A DNA stretch of 64,000 nt. Origin: an uncultured Sulfitobacter sp. GTDB taxonomy: Bacteria; Pseudomonadota; Alphaproteobacteria; Rhodobacterales; Rhodobacteraceae. A model generated the notes under the pieces. The model was not told the DNA's origin, ran no database searches, and was given only the letters and a program-made list of their open reading frames with translations. The position numbers were made by a program, and so were the translations under genes. Numbering within the stretch: position 1 is the stretch's first letter; every line of letters starts with the position of its first letter. The stretch is from contig CANLOQ010000002.1 in assembly GCA_947492925.1 (NCBI GenBank), forward strand, positions 248,001 through 312,000, in the 5' to 3' direction. This document shows positions 19,036 through 27,040 of this stretch, piece by piece.

Positions 19036-19050
19036 TTAACGAATTGTTAA
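19036..19050. promoter_or_regulatory. CtrA-type binding box
   Basis: The sequence TTAA-cgaattg-TTAA matches the full TTAA-N7-TTAA site of the alphaproteobacterial cell-cycle regulator CtrA. It lies 70 nt upstream of the 75-codon gene, and a related TTAA-N6-TTAA element (TTAActaaggTTAAC) follows at about 19058-19072. Confidence 0.6.
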
Positions 19051-19119
19051 GAGAAATTAACTAAGGTTAACGTCACGGCTGCCATTGTTCGTTATTGTGC
19101 GTTTGTTGGAAGGTAAGAC

Positions 19120-19347
19120 ATGTCGAGATCAGAACCAACACGCAGCACCGGGCTGCGCGCAGAGGTAGAAGAAAACCCCATCGGCACGCTGATGCATGCA
19201 ATCAACCTGATTGAGCATGCCACGTTCGAGCTGGCGGACAAGGCGTCAAGCGACCTGATCGGTCAGCTGATCGCGGCGACGGCCGAGCTGGACCGTGCGG
19301 CGCGTCAGATTGGTGATCTGGGTGAGGCGCGGGTCGTCGGAAACTAA
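19120..19347 (+). CDS. Small conserved hypothetical protein, possibly CtrA-regulated
   Basis: This 75-residue soluble, mostly helical protein has no recognised domain. The ATG follows GGAAGG at a good distance, which supports a real gene. A CtrA-type box upstream suggests cell-cycle or motility-linked expression; this is inference from the motif only. Its stop codon overlaps the stop of the convergent MerR gene by 4 nt (19344-19347). Confidence 0.7.
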   Translation: MSRSEPTRSTGLRAEVEENPIGTLMHAINLIEHATFELADKASSDLIGQLIAATAELDRAARQIGDLGEARVVGN

Positions 19348-19733
19348 CCGTCCTGATCTGCCGTCTTGGCCAGATATTCAACGGTTTCCGCGCGTAGCTG
19401 GCCCAGTTCTTCAATGGCTTCGTCCAGTTGTTTGCGCTGTTCGGTCAGTTCGGCAAGCTGTTCGTCCGCCAGCGTGACCCATGCCTTCATCTGGCTTTGC
19501 GTGCCTTCCTTTTCGTAGATCAGCAACCACTGGCGGATTGTTTCAAGTGAAAAGCCAAACTTGCGTCCGCGCAGGATCAGCTCCATCCGGGCGCGTTCGC
19601 GGATGCCGTAGTAGCGTGCCCGCCCTTCGCGGTCGGGTTGCAGCAGTTCGATATATTCATAATAGCGCAGGGTGCGCGGCGTCACGTCGAACGTGGCACA
19701 CATTTCTTTGAAATTCAGGCGCTCTTCTGACAT
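19344..19733 (-). CDS. MerR-family transcriptional regulator (second paralogue)
   Basis: The 129-residue regulator resembles the MerR protein at 18256-18657. Both share Asp-Val-Thr-Pro-Arg-Thr-Leu-Arg-(Phe/Tyr)-Tyr-Glu in the DNA-binding domain and an Ile-Leu-Arg-Gly-x-x-Phe-Gly-Phe-Ser-Leu-Glu block, then a coiled coil. No metal-binding cysteines are present. The ATG at 19733 has AGGA 3-4 nt upstream; the longer open frame to 19847 lacks that support. It faces away from the thioesterase gene at 19853 and may control it from the shared 119-nt region. The effector is probably an acyl-CoA-type compound, by analogy only. Confidence 0.88.
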   Translation of the reverse strand: MSEERLNFKEMCATFDVTPRTLRYYEYIELLQPDREGRARYYGIRERARMELILRGRKFGFSLETIRQWLLIYEKEGTQSQMKAWVTLADEQLAELTEQRKQLDEAIEELGQLRAETVEYLAKTADQDG

Positions 19734-19852
19734 GAATCCTCGCTTCTCTTGCGTCAGGCTAAGACGATGGATGGACAAGCGCAACAGCCCCACTTGCCCT
19801 TTGCAGAATGCACGCGGATAAAGGGCGCAGTTCGCCCAGAGGACCAAGTGAC

Positions 19853-20275
19853 ATGTCAGACAAGATCAAGAGCGCGGGCCAGTTCATTCAGGCACTGCCG
19901 CACGCCTTGGCGCTGGGAATGGAACTGGAAGAACTTGAGGCAGGGACGGCACAGATTTCCATGCCCTATTCCGACAAGATTGTCGGAGACCCCAAGACGG
20001 GCGTTGTTCACGGTGGTGCGGTGTCGGCGCTGATGGATACCTGTTGCGGGGCCGCGGTGATGAGCCATCCCAGCAATCCGGCGGGCACCGCGACGATTGA
20101 TCTGCGCATTGAATACCTGCGTGCCGCAACACCGGGCCAGCGGATCACGACACGGGCCACCTGTTATCATGTGACGCGGTCCGTCGCTTTTGTGCGTGCG
20201 ACCGCCGTTGACGAGGACGAAACGGTGCCGGTTGCAATGGCCACGGGCACATTCACGGCGGGGACGGGCGGATGA
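19853..20275 (+). CDS. PaaI-family hotdog thioesterase
   Basis: The 140-residue single-hotdog protein has the central helix motif Val-Val-His-Gly-Gly-Ala-Val-Ser-Ala-Leu-Met-Asp, typical of PaaI/YdiI-like acyl-CoA thioesterases that hydrolyse thioesters to free acids. ATG 19853 is preceded by AGAGGA; the ATG at 19808 lacks a site. It overlaps the next thioesterase gene by 4 nt, so the pair is coupled. Position beside a MerR regulator related to the fad-operon regulator suggests control of acyl-CoA levels. Confidence 0.88.
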   Translation: MSDKIKSAGQFIQALPHALALGMELEELEAGTAQISMPYSDKIVGDPKTGVVHGGAVSALMDTCCGAAVMSHPSNPAGTATIDLRIEYLRAATPGQRITTRATCYHVTRSVAFVRATAVDEDETVPVAMATGTFTAGTGG

Positions 20276-20778
20276 TCAGACGTCCTGAACCCATGCAGAT
20301 CGTCAAACAACGCCGCGACGGGGTGCTGCGCGCGCTGGTGGATGGCGTTCCCTACATTCAGTTTCTGGGCATTACCTTTGAGCGGCGGGGCGATGAGCTG
20401 ACCTGCATTCTTCCGTTCAAGGAGGATCTGGTGGGCAATCCGATGCTGCCTGCGTTGCACGGCGGGGCGACGGCGGCCTTTCTGGAAGTGACCGCGATCA
20501 TCACACTGAGCTGGGGCATGATCTGGGAAGATATGGAAAGCGGCGCGCTGGATGCCGCGACCATCACGCCCGATACGCTGCCGCGTCTGCCCAAGACGAT
20601 TGATTTCACGGTGGACTACCTGCGTTCAGGGCTGCCGCGCGACGCCTATGCGCGGGCGCGGATCACGCGGGCGGGCCGGCGCTATGCCTCTGTTTCGGTG
20701 GAGGGGTGGCAGGACAACCGCAACCGGCTTTATGCGCAGGCCACCGGGCATTTCGTAATGCCGAAACGGCAAGGCTGA
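20272..20778 (+). CDS. PaaI-family hotdog thioesterase, second copy
   Basis: The 168-residue protein has the same hotdog motif as its upstream neighbour (Leu-His-Gly-Gly-Ala-Thr-Ala-Ala-Phe-Leu-Glu), but a longer N-terminus and an insertion of about 20 residues after the central helix. Two different hotdog subunits encoded back to back could form a heteromer or have separate chain-length preferences. The ATG overlaps the previous stop (ATGA). The MATE exporter starts 2 nt after its stop, so a three-gene transcript is likely. Substrate unknown. Confidence 0.86.
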   Translation: MIRRPEPMQIVKQRRDGVLRALVDGVPYIQFLGITFERRGDELTCILPFKEDLVGNPMLPALHGGATAAFLEVTAIITLSWGMIWEDMESGALDAATITPDTLPRLPKTIDFTVDYLRSGLPRDAYARARITRAGRRYASVSVEGWQDNRNRLYAQATGHFVMPKRQG

Positions 20779-20779
20779 C

Positions 20780-22108
20780 ATGAACGGGGCCTCCGGCGGC
20801 AAGGAAATCAGCCACCGGCGTGTGCTGAACATTGCGCTGCCGATTGTGCTGTCGAATGCCACAGTGCCGATACTGGGCGCGGTGGACACCGGCGTTGTCG
20901 GGCAGTTGGGGCAGGCGGCGCCGATTGGTGCGGTGGGGCTGGGTGCAATTATCTTGTCGGCGTTCTACTGGTTTTTTGGCTTTCTGCGCATGGGCACTGT
21001 CGGGCTGACCGCGCAGGCGGCGGGCGACAATGATCAGCCGGAGGTGGCGGCGCTGCTGACGCGCGGTCTGATGATCGGGGTTGGCGCGGGTGTGGCGGTG
21101 ATTGCGTTGCAGGCCGCCTTGTTCTGGGGGGCATTCCGCGTCTCGCCCGCCTCGGCAGAGGTGGAGGGGTTGGCGCGGCAATATATGACCATCCGCATCT
21201 GGTCGGCCCCGGCGGCGATTTCGATGTATGCGATTACCGGCTGGCTGATCGCGCAGGAGCGGACGCGGGCGGTGCTGGTGATCCAGCTTTGGATGAACGG
21301 GCTGAACATCGGTCTGGATCTGTGGTTTGTGCTGGGGCTTGGCTGGGGTGTGCAGGGCGTGGCGCTGGCCACTTTCATCGCGGAATGGAGCGGTCTGGCG
21401 CTGGGGCTTTGGTTCTGCCGCGCGGTGTTTCGGGGGCCGGACTGGCTGAATTGGGTGCGCGTGCTGGACAGGGTGCGCTGGGTTCGGATGATGAAGGTGA
21501 ACACGGATATCCTGATCCGGTCGCTGATGTTGCAGGCGATGTTTGTGTCGTTCGTCTTCATCGGTTCGGACATGGGGGACGTGACGCTGGCGGCCAATCA
21601 GGTGCTGATGCAGTTTTTGATGATCACCTCTTACGGGCTGGATGGTTTTGCCTTTGCCGCCGAGGCCCTGGTGGGCCGCGCCTACGGCGCACGGCAGGTG
21701 ACAGCGCTCAGGCGGGGGGCGGTTTTGGCGTCGTTCTGGGCCTGCGTTGTGTCTGTGCTGCTGATGGGGGCGTTCTGGGTGCTGGGGCCGATGGTGATTG
21801 ATCTGATGGCCACCGCGCCAGAGGTGCGGGCGGATGCGCGGGTCTATCTGTCCTATCTGATCTTTGTGCCGATCACCGGGGTGGCGGCCTTTATGCTGGA
21901 CGGTATCTTCATCGGGGCCACCCGGTCGCGCGATATGCGCAATATGATGGCGGTGTCTTTCGTGGTTTATCTGCTGGCGGTCTGGGCGCTGGTGCCGCTG
22001 TTTGGCAACCACGGGCTGTGGGCCGCGATGCTGATCGCCTTTGTGGTGCGCGGTGTCACGCTGGGCCTGCGGTATCCGGCGCTGGAGCGGTCGCTTAAGG
22101 CGTCTTGA
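20780..22108 (+). CDS. MATE-family efflux transporter
   Basis: This 442-residue inner-membrane protein of about twelve helices has the MATE (DinF-like) entry Ile-Ala-Leu-Pro-Ile-Val-Leu-Ser-Asn, followed by Asp-Thr-Gly-Val-Val-Gly-Gln-Leu-Gly. The Asp in that segment is the conserved cation-binding acid of DinF-type members. It would expel a cationic or polyaromatic compound by Na+ or H+ antiport. It starts 2 nt after the thioesterase pair. Its 3' end overlaps the convergent methyltransferase gene by 14 nt. Confidence 0.93.
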   Translation: MNGASGGKEISHRRVLNIALPIVLSNATVPILGAVDTGVVGQLGQAAPIGAVGLGAIILSAFYWFFGFLRMGTVGLTAQAAGDNDQPEVAALLTRGLMIGVGAGVAVIALQAALFWGAFRVSPASAEVEGLARQYMTIRIWSAPAAISMYAITGWLIAQERTRAVLVIQLWMNGLNIGLDLWFVLGLGWGVQGVALATFIAEWSGLALGLWFCRAVFRGPDWLNWVRVLDRVRWVRMMKVNTDILIRSLMLQAMFVSFVFIGSDMGDVTLAANQVLMQFLMITSYGLDGFAFAAEALVGRAYGARQVTALRRGAVLASFWACVVSVLLMGAFWVLGPMVIDLMATAPEVRADARVYLSYLIFVPITGVAAFMLDGIFIGATRSRDMRNMMAVSFVVYLLAVWALVPLFGNHGLWAAMLIAFVVRGVTLGLRYPALERSLKAS

Positions 22109-22898
22109 CCGCTTGCAGAAGAAAGCTCATCGGCACCTGAGCGTCCTGATTTTCGTAGATGTCGTAGTCGACTTCGCGGATGGAATGGGGAAATTCCTGC
22201 AAACGTGTCAGGGCCAGCCCCGCATCAAGGCTGGCCTGCACGATGCTGCCAAGGGTGTGGATGAACCAGTGGCTTTCGGTCACGTCATCGGGGCGGGTGC
22301 CGTCGTAGGTGATTGCGGCGGTTTCGGTGAACGGATCGGCGCGGAAGTAGCTGAAGGCGGGGCGCATCGGGTCGTCCGTTTCGGGGTCGAACATTTCAAG
22401 CACGGGGTGCGTTTCGTAGATGACCAATCGTCCGCCGGGACGCAGGAGCGCGGCCACGGCGGCGAAAAAGCCGGGCAGGTCGGGCATCCAGTTCAGCACG
22501 CCGATGGTGATGAAGGCCAGATCATAGTCACGGGGTGTATCGGGGGGCAGGGCATAGATGTCGCCCTGAATGAAATCGGCCCTGTGACCCGAGATGTCGC
22601 GCAGGGTGGCGGCCTGCGCCAGAAACGCCTGTGACTGGTCGATGCCGGTGCAGGAGGCCGCGCCGATGGCGCAGGCCGACAGCACCTCGCGCCCGTTGTT
22701 GCAGCCGATTTGCACGGCCTTTGCCCCTGCGATGCCCGCGTCCTTCAACGCTTGGGTCATGGTCGCGTCAAAGCGCGAATAAGCCGGATCGGTGAAGCCG
22801 GTGCAGAGTTCTTCCCAATAGGCCCCGCGCCCGTGATGGGGGGCAGAGGCATCCCATGCGGCACGGTTCTTGGCAGTGATGTCGGCGGTATCGGTCAT
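22095..22898 (-). CDS. Class I SAM-dependent methyltransferase
   Basis: The 267-residue protein has a Rossmann-like methyltransferase core. Motif I is slightly unusual (Val-Gln-Ile-Gly-Cys-Asn-Asn-Gly near 62-69, with Asn-Asn where Gly-x-Gly is common), acidic Asp in Gly-Ile-Asp near 86 binds the ribose, and Ile-Gln-Gly-Asp-Ile follows at about 114-118. The C-terminal part resembles methyltransferases acting on small molecules. It is the last gene of a five-gene minus-strand operon in which each start overlaps the previous stop by 4 nt. Substrate unknown. Confidence 0.88.
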   Translation of the reverse strand: MTDTADITAKNRAAWDASAPHHGRGAYWEELCTGFTDPAYSRFDATMTQALKDAGIAGAKAVQIGCNNGREVLSACAIGAASCTGIDQSQAFLAQAATLRDISGHRADFIQGDIYALPPDTPRDYDLAFITIGVLNWMPDLPGFFAAVAALLRPGGRLVIYETHPVLEMFDPETDDPMRPAFSYFRADPFTETAAITYDGTRPDDVTESHWFIHTLGSIVQASLDAGLALTRLQEFPHSIREVDYDIYENQDAQVPMSFLLQAVKTP

Positions 22899-23239
22899 AG
22901 CAGGTCTGTCACGTTATCGGGTGGGCGGCCAATGACGGCGCGGTCGCCTTTGATGGCGACGGGGCGTTCGATCAGGATCGGGTGGCTGGCCATCGCCGCC
23001 ATCAGATCGCTGTCGGGGCTGTCCTTGCTGAGGCCCAGTTCCTTGAACACTTTTTCGCCCCGCCGCATCATGTCGCGTGCAGGCGGGTGGCCAAGGGCAT
23101 GGCGCAGGGTGGTCAGTTCTGCCAGCGTCGGGGCATCGTCCAGATAGCGGCGGACCTGCACATCGGCCCCTGCCTCCTCCAGCAGCGCCAGCGCCTGACG
23201 GGATTTTGAACAGCGCGGATTGTGCCAGAGCGTGATCAT
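22895..23239 (-). CDS. arsC: Glutaredoxin-dependent arsenate reductase
   Basis: The 114-residue protein has the ArsC/Spx thioredoxin-like fold. The catalytic Cys10 lies in HNPRCSKSR, and the arginine-containing anion site follows in His-Pro-Ile-Leu-Ile-Glu-Arg-Pro-Val. It reduces arsenate to arsenite with glutaredoxin and glutathione. No arsR, arsB or acr3 is nearby, so this is an isolated copy embedded between pyrD and a methyltransferase gene, overlapping both by 4 nt. YfgD-like members of this family may have other redox roles. Confidence 0.93.
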   Translation of the reverse strand: MITLWHNPRCSKSRQALALLEEAGADVQVRRYLDDAPTLAELTTLRHALGHPPARDMMRRGEKVFKELGLSKDSPDSDLMAAMASHPILIERPVAIKGDRAVIGRPPDNVTDLL

Positions 23240-24279
23240 AGCCAGTCCTCCTTGCCGCTGCCCAAAGCCTCCACCACCGTGGCGAACCCGTCGCGGGCCA
23301 GCAGGTCCTCCAGCCCGCGCAGGATGTCCGCCACCAGCGACATGCCACCGTAGACCAGCGCGGTGTATAGCTGCACGGCGGATGCGCCCGCGCGGATTTT
23401 GGCATAGGCCTGTTCGGCACTCCCGACACCGCCGACACCGACCAGCGGAATATCCGTCAGCGTCGACAACCGCGCCAGAACGCGGGTGGATTTTTCAAAT
23501 AGCGGTGCACCCGACAGCCCACCCGCTTGACCGGCATGGGGTGAGCGCAGGCCGTCGCGGTCCAGCGTGGTGTTGGTGGCAATGATCGCGGCAACGCCTG
23601 CGTCGGCTGCCACCTCGGCCACGTCTTCGATTTCGTCGGCTGTCAGGTCGGGGGCGATTTTCAGGAATACGGGCGTGGCACCGCGCACCTCCATCACCCC
23701 TTCCAGCAGACCGGCCAGCGCGGCCTTGCCCTGCAGATCGCGCAGCTTTTCGGTGTTGGGGGAGGACACGTTGACGGTAGCGAAATCCACGTGATCGCGG
23801 GCTGCTTCCATCACACGCGCGAAATCTGCGGCGCGGTCCGTGCTGGTCTTGTTGGCACCAAGGTTGAGGCCCACGGGTATGCCCGTACCGCGTGTGGAGA
23901 GCCGGGCGCAGATCGTCTCTGCGCCATCGTTGTTGAAACCGAAGCGGTTGATGGCGGCGTGATCCTCTGTCAGTCGGAACAAGCGCGGTTTGGGGTTGCC
24001 GGGCTGGGGCAGGGGCGTGGCGGCCCCTACCTCAATAAAGCCGAAACCGCTGCGCGAGAGTGGTGCGATGGCGGTGGCGTTCTTGTCAAAGCCCGCCGCC
24101 AGCCCCAGCGGATTGGGCAGGTCAAGCCCCGCCAGCGTGGTGCGCAAACGCGGCGATGTGATGGGACCGGGCGCAGGGGCCAGACCGGTTTGCAAGGCAC
24201 GGATGGCAAGGCCGTGGGCGGCTTCGGGGTCCAGCCTGCGCAGGGCGGCAAGGCCCAGCCGCTCCATCAGCGCGTTCAT
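23236..24279 (-). CDS. pyrD: Dihydroorotate dehydrogenase (quinone), class 2
   Basis: The 347-residue FMN enzyme oxidises dihydroorotate to orotate in pyrimidine synthesis, passing electrons to quinone at the inner membrane. The N-terminal amphipathic segment of class 2 enzymes is present, as are the Ala-Ala-Gly-Phe-Asp-Lys FMN motif (about residues 61-66), the catalytic Ser in NVSSPNT near 170, and the C-terminal Gly-Gly-Val-Gly phosphate-binding loop. It overlaps the DUF1330 gene upstream and arsC downstream by 4 nt each, an unusual operon setting for a core biosynthetic gene. Confidence 0.96.
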   Translation of the reverse strand: MNALMERLGLAALRRLDPEAAHGLAIRALQTGLAPAPGPITSPRLRTTLAGLDLPNPLGLAAGFDKNATAIAPLSRSGFGFIEVGAATPLPQPGNPKPRLFRLTEDHAAINRFGFNNDGAETICARLSTRGTGIPVGLNLGANKTSTDRAADFARVMEAARDHVDFATVNVSSPNTEKLRDLQGKAALAGLLEGVMEVRGATPVFLKIAPDLTADEIEDVAEVAADAGVAAIIATNTTLDRDGLRSPHAGQAGGLSGAPLFEKSTRVLARLSTLTDIPLVGVGGVGSAEQAYAKIRAGASAVQLYTALVYGGMSLVADILRGLEDLLARDGFATVVEALGSGKEDWL

Positions 24280-24707
24280 CCAAACACATCCCCCGGGCCG
24301 GCGTTCTGATAGCGGATCAGGCGCGATGTTTTCACTGCCGCCTGACGGTGGACAACGGCGCTTTGGTACTCCGGGTCAGAGATCATCGCCAGAAAAGCAT
24401 GGGCATCGGGATACTGCGCGATGAAAGAAGCGTCCCAGCGTTCTTCCGGTGGGCCGATCAGCACCGTCTCGAAACTGCCGCGCCACAGGATGCTGCCGCC
24501 GACCTTGTCGAGCACCGGGCCGGAATGTTTGCCGTAAAGTGCGTAGGCGTCGGCCCCTGTCAGCCCGTCGCGGGCGAGTTCATGATCCCCGGGATAATTG
24601 GCCAGATCGTTGAACCGCACGAGGTTCAGCATGTTCAGCGGTGTGTCGCGGGGCAGATCCTTGAATGCATCGAATTGCGCGCGGTCGGGGTCAACATAGT
24701 TGGTCAT
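24276..24707 (-). CDS. DUF1330-family protein
   Basis: The 143-residue protein has the compact ferredoxin-like pattern of DUF1330: Leu-Asn-Leu-Val-Arg-Phe near residue 27, a Tyr-Gly-Lys-His-Ser-Gly-Pro segment, then [10 protein letters not shown] and a repeat of that unit towards the end. Proteins of this type are often small dimeric proteins of unknown activity. It sits between the DUF952 gene and pyrD, overlapping both by 4 nt, and is therefore part of one transcript. Confidence 0.84.
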   Translation of the reverse strand: MTNYVDPDRAQFDAFKDLPRDTPLNMLNLVRFNDLANYPGDHELARDGLTGADAYALYGKHSGPVLDKVGGSILWRGSFETVLIGPPEERWDASFIAQYPDAHAFLAMISDPEYQSAVVHRQAAVKTSRLIRYQNAGPGDVFG

Positions 24708-25054
24708 GCGCTTGCCTCCTCAAATCCGGGCGGGAACTGGTGCACGCCATTCTCCAGCGGCAGGGGCTGTGCCCAGACGACATCCTGCAGTTTCATCTTG
24801 CGGTAAAGATGCGGAAATTCCGCCCCGCCGCGCGACACTTCCCATTTGAGCGCGTCGCCTGCCGCATCCGCATCGACGGCGATCAGGAACAGGCCGTCGG
24901 CCCCGGCAAAATGCTTGGCCGCGGTCTCGGCCGCCTGTGCGGCGGTAGAAAAGTGGATGTAGCCATCGGCCAGATCAACCGGCGCGCCTGCGGTCTCGCC
25001 GTTCTGGCGCAGGGCTGTCCATTCGTCCGTGCGGAAAATCTTGTAAATCAACAT
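24704..25054 (-). CDS. DUF952-family protein
   Basis: The 116-residue protein matches the small glutathione-transferase-unrelated DUF952 group: it starts with Ile-Tyr-Lys-Ile, has Asp-Gly-Tyr-Ile-His-Phe-Ser-Thr-Ala-Ala-Gln in the middle and Pro-His-Leu-Tyr near residue 90. The His-Phe-Ser motif suggests a possible ligand or ADP-ribose-type site, but function is unknown. I chose ATG 25054; the frame is open to 25117 without support. It is the first gene of the operon DUF952-DUF1330-pyrD-arsC-methyltransferase and is divergent from the 5'-nucleotidase. Confidence 0.84.
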   Translation of the reverse strand: MLIYKIFRTDEWTALRQNGETAGAPVDLADGYIHFSTAAQAAETAAKHFAGADGLFLIAVDADAAGDALKWEVSRGGAEFPHLYRKMKLQDVVWAQPLPLENGVHQFPPGFEEASA

Positions 25055-25303
25055 GGACGTGGTGATGCCCGCGTGGTCCACAGGCGTCAACCCTCCCGCA
25101 TCGTTCAATCGGGACACCGGCGGGCCGTTTTTTCCTGCCCCTGCTTCTTTTTATCGCAAAAAACTCAAGCGCCCATTCGCCTGCAAATGCAGCGGTGCAA
25201 AGGCGCACAACGGCTGACCCAGGGGCAACAGGCCACAACTTCTTTGACAGGCTGCGGGCGTGGGGCCACCATAGGGCATCAGATTCCATTTGGGGGAAAA
25301 CCA

Positions 25304-26863
25304 ATGACACGATTCCTGACAAGCGTTGCCGCGCTGGGCCTGATGGCCGGGGCCGCCGCTGCGGACTATAACCTGACGATCCTGCACACCAATGACTTTC
25401 ACGACCGGTTCGAGCCGATCAGCAAATATGACGGTCCCTGCTCTGCCGAGGACAACGCCGCAGGCGAGTGTTTTGGCGGGATCGGACGGATGATCACCGC
25501 AATTGCCGACGCGCGCGCGCGGGGCGGCGAAAACCAGATCCTTCTGGATGCCGGGGATCAGTTTCAGGGGTCACTCTTTTATACGCAATACGGCGGCGAC
25601 ATGGCGGCGGAGTTCATGGAACAGCTGGGCTATGATGCGATGGCGGTGGGCAATCACGAATTCGATGACGGTCCCGAAGGGCTGGCCCCGTTTCTGGACA
25701 AGGTGAGCTTTCCGGTATTGTCAGCCAATATCGACGTCAGCGGGAATAACCTGCTGGCAGGCAAGGTCGATAAGTCCACCGTGCTTGAGGTAGGCGGCGA
25801 GCGCATTGGCGTGGTGTCGGTTCTGGCCGAAGACACGGTTGAGACATCTTCGCCGGGTCCGAGCGTTATCTTCTCTTCTGCTGTGGATGCTGCACAGGCC
25901 GAGGTGGATGCGCTGACGGCGGACGGGGTGAACAAGATTATCCTGCTTACCCATGTGGGATTGCCCCGAGACAAGCAGCTGGCCGAAGCGCTGACTGGTG
26001 TGGACCTGATCATCGGTGGTCATTCACACACGCTTTTGAGCAACACCAACGACCGCGCGGGCGGGGCTTATCCGACGGAGGTGAACGGCGTGCCGATTGT
26101 GCAGGCCTATGCCTACGGAAAGTATCTGGGTGAGTTGAACGTGACCTTTGACGATGCCGGTGAGATCACCCGGATCGAGGGCGAGCCCATTCTGCTGGAC
26201 GCCAGTGTGGCAGAGGATTCAGCGGCAGTTGCACGTGTCGCAGAACTGGCCAAACCATTGGAAGAACTGCGCAACAAGGTGGTAACCACGATCGACGAGC
26301 CTTTGGGCGGTGACCGTGCGGTCTGTCGGGCGCAGGAATGTTCGATGGGTACACTTATTACCGATGCCATGCTGGCGCGGGTGGCCGATCAGGGCATCGA
26401 GGTTGCGATCCAGAACGGGGGCGGTATCCGGGCCTCCATCGACGCGGGTGAAGTGACGATGGGAGATGTGTTGACGGTGCTGCCGTTCCAGAACACGCTG
26501 TCGACCTTCCAGGTCAGCGGGGCCACGCTGGTTGAGGCGCTGGAGAATGGTGTGAGCCAGATGGAAGAAGGCGCAGGCCGTTTTCCGCAGGTGTCGGGCA
26601 TGTCCTATACTGTTGATCCATCGGCCGAAGCGGGCAGCCGCATCAGCGACGTGATGGTGGGCGGCGCGCCCATTGACATGGACAAGACCTATGGCGTCGT
26701 CAGCAACAACTATGTCCGCAACGGCGGTGATGGCTATGCGATGTTCAAGACGGCCGAGAATGCCTATGATTTCGGCCCCGATCTGGCGGATGTGACAGCC
26801 GAGTATCTGGCAGAGAACGCACCGTACAAGCCCTTCACGGACGGCCGGATCACGGTCAAGTAA
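25304..26863 (+). CDS. Periplasmic 5'-nucleotidase / UshA-like phosphohydrolase
   Basis: The 519-residue secreted protein has a signal peptide (about residues 1-20, ending Ala-Ala-Ala-Ala-Asp). The N-terminal calcineurin-like metallophosphatase domain shows HTNDFHDRF, DAGDQFQGS, GNHEFDDG and GGHSH, which supply the two-metal site. The C-terminal 5'-nucleotidase domain includes Asn-Gly-Gly-Gly-Ile-Arg. It would release phosphate and nucleosides from nucleotides in the periplasm for salvage. ATG 25304 is fixed by the signal peptide. A TTGACA hexamer at 25244 may be part of its promoter. A strong terminator follows. Confidence 0.93.
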   Translation: MTRFLTSVAALGLMAGAAAADYNLTILHTNDFHDRFEPISKYDGPCSAEDNAAGECFGGIGRMITAIADARARGGENQILLDAGDQFQGSLFYTQYGGDMAAEFMEQLGYDAMAVGNHEFDDGPEGLAPFLDKVSFPVLSANIDVSGNNLLAGKVDKSTVLEVGGERIGVVSVLAEDTVETSSPGPSVIFSSAVDAAQAEVDALTADGVNKIILLTHVGLPRDKQLAEALTGVDLIIGGHSHTLLSNTNDRAGGAYPTEVNGVPIVQAYAYGKYLGELNVTFDDAGEITRIEGEPILLDASVAEDSAAVARVAELAKPLEELRNKVVTTIDEPLGGDRAVCRAQECSMGTLITDAMLARVADQGIEVAIQNGGGIRASIDAGEVTMGDVLTVLPFQNTLSTFQVSGATLVEALENGVSQMEEGAGRFPQVSGMSYTVDPSAEAGSRISDVMVGGAPIDMDKTYGVVSNNYVRNGGDGYAMFKTAENAYDFGPDLADVTAEYLAENAPYKPFTDGRITVK

Positions 26864-26869
26864 ACACCC

Positions 26870-26906
26870 AAAAGGCGCGCCGGGCGGATGTTCGGCGCGC
26901 CTTTTT
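26870..26906 (+). terminator. Rho-independent terminator after the 5'-nucleotidase gene
   Basis: A stem of GGCGCGCC on both sides, extended by AAA/TTT, is followed by five T. It ends transcription just after the nucleotidase stop. Confidence 0.92.
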
Positions 26907-27040
26907 ATGTTTGTACACTCGTGTTGGCGTTCTGTGGTCCACACCTCATTTGAGAGAGATGGACGAGGTGCAGCGTGGCTTTTGCGGACGCGTGCGTATC
27001 GGGGTAAACTGCCGGGAAAGGATCCAAGGAGAGACACGCC

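Larger units (their letters stand above)
18658..19119. other. 462-nt divergent regulatory region
   Basis: No gene is recognised here. The left part holds the promoter side of the MerR/fad operon with its palindrome at 18737-18752 and a second ACGTCACGTC element just beyond. The right part, leading to the 75-codon gene, contains a CtrA-type box and several GTTAAC sequences. A-T-rich tracts around 18780-18840 fit a divergent promoter region. Confidence 0.6.

Noticed and set aside
20663-22012. 449-codon open frame opposite the MATE exporter
   Set aside because: The product is His-, Gln- and Arg-rich and hydrophilic, a typical GC-rich shadow.
25244-25275. TTGACA promoter for the 5'-nucleotidase
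   Set aside because: The -35 hexamer is perfect but no convincing -10 lies at 16-19 nt, so it is mentioned only in the gene entry.
24665-25303. Upstream extension of the 5'-nucleotidase frame
   Set aside because: It overlaps the DUF952 gene and would bury the signal peptide that starts at 25304.
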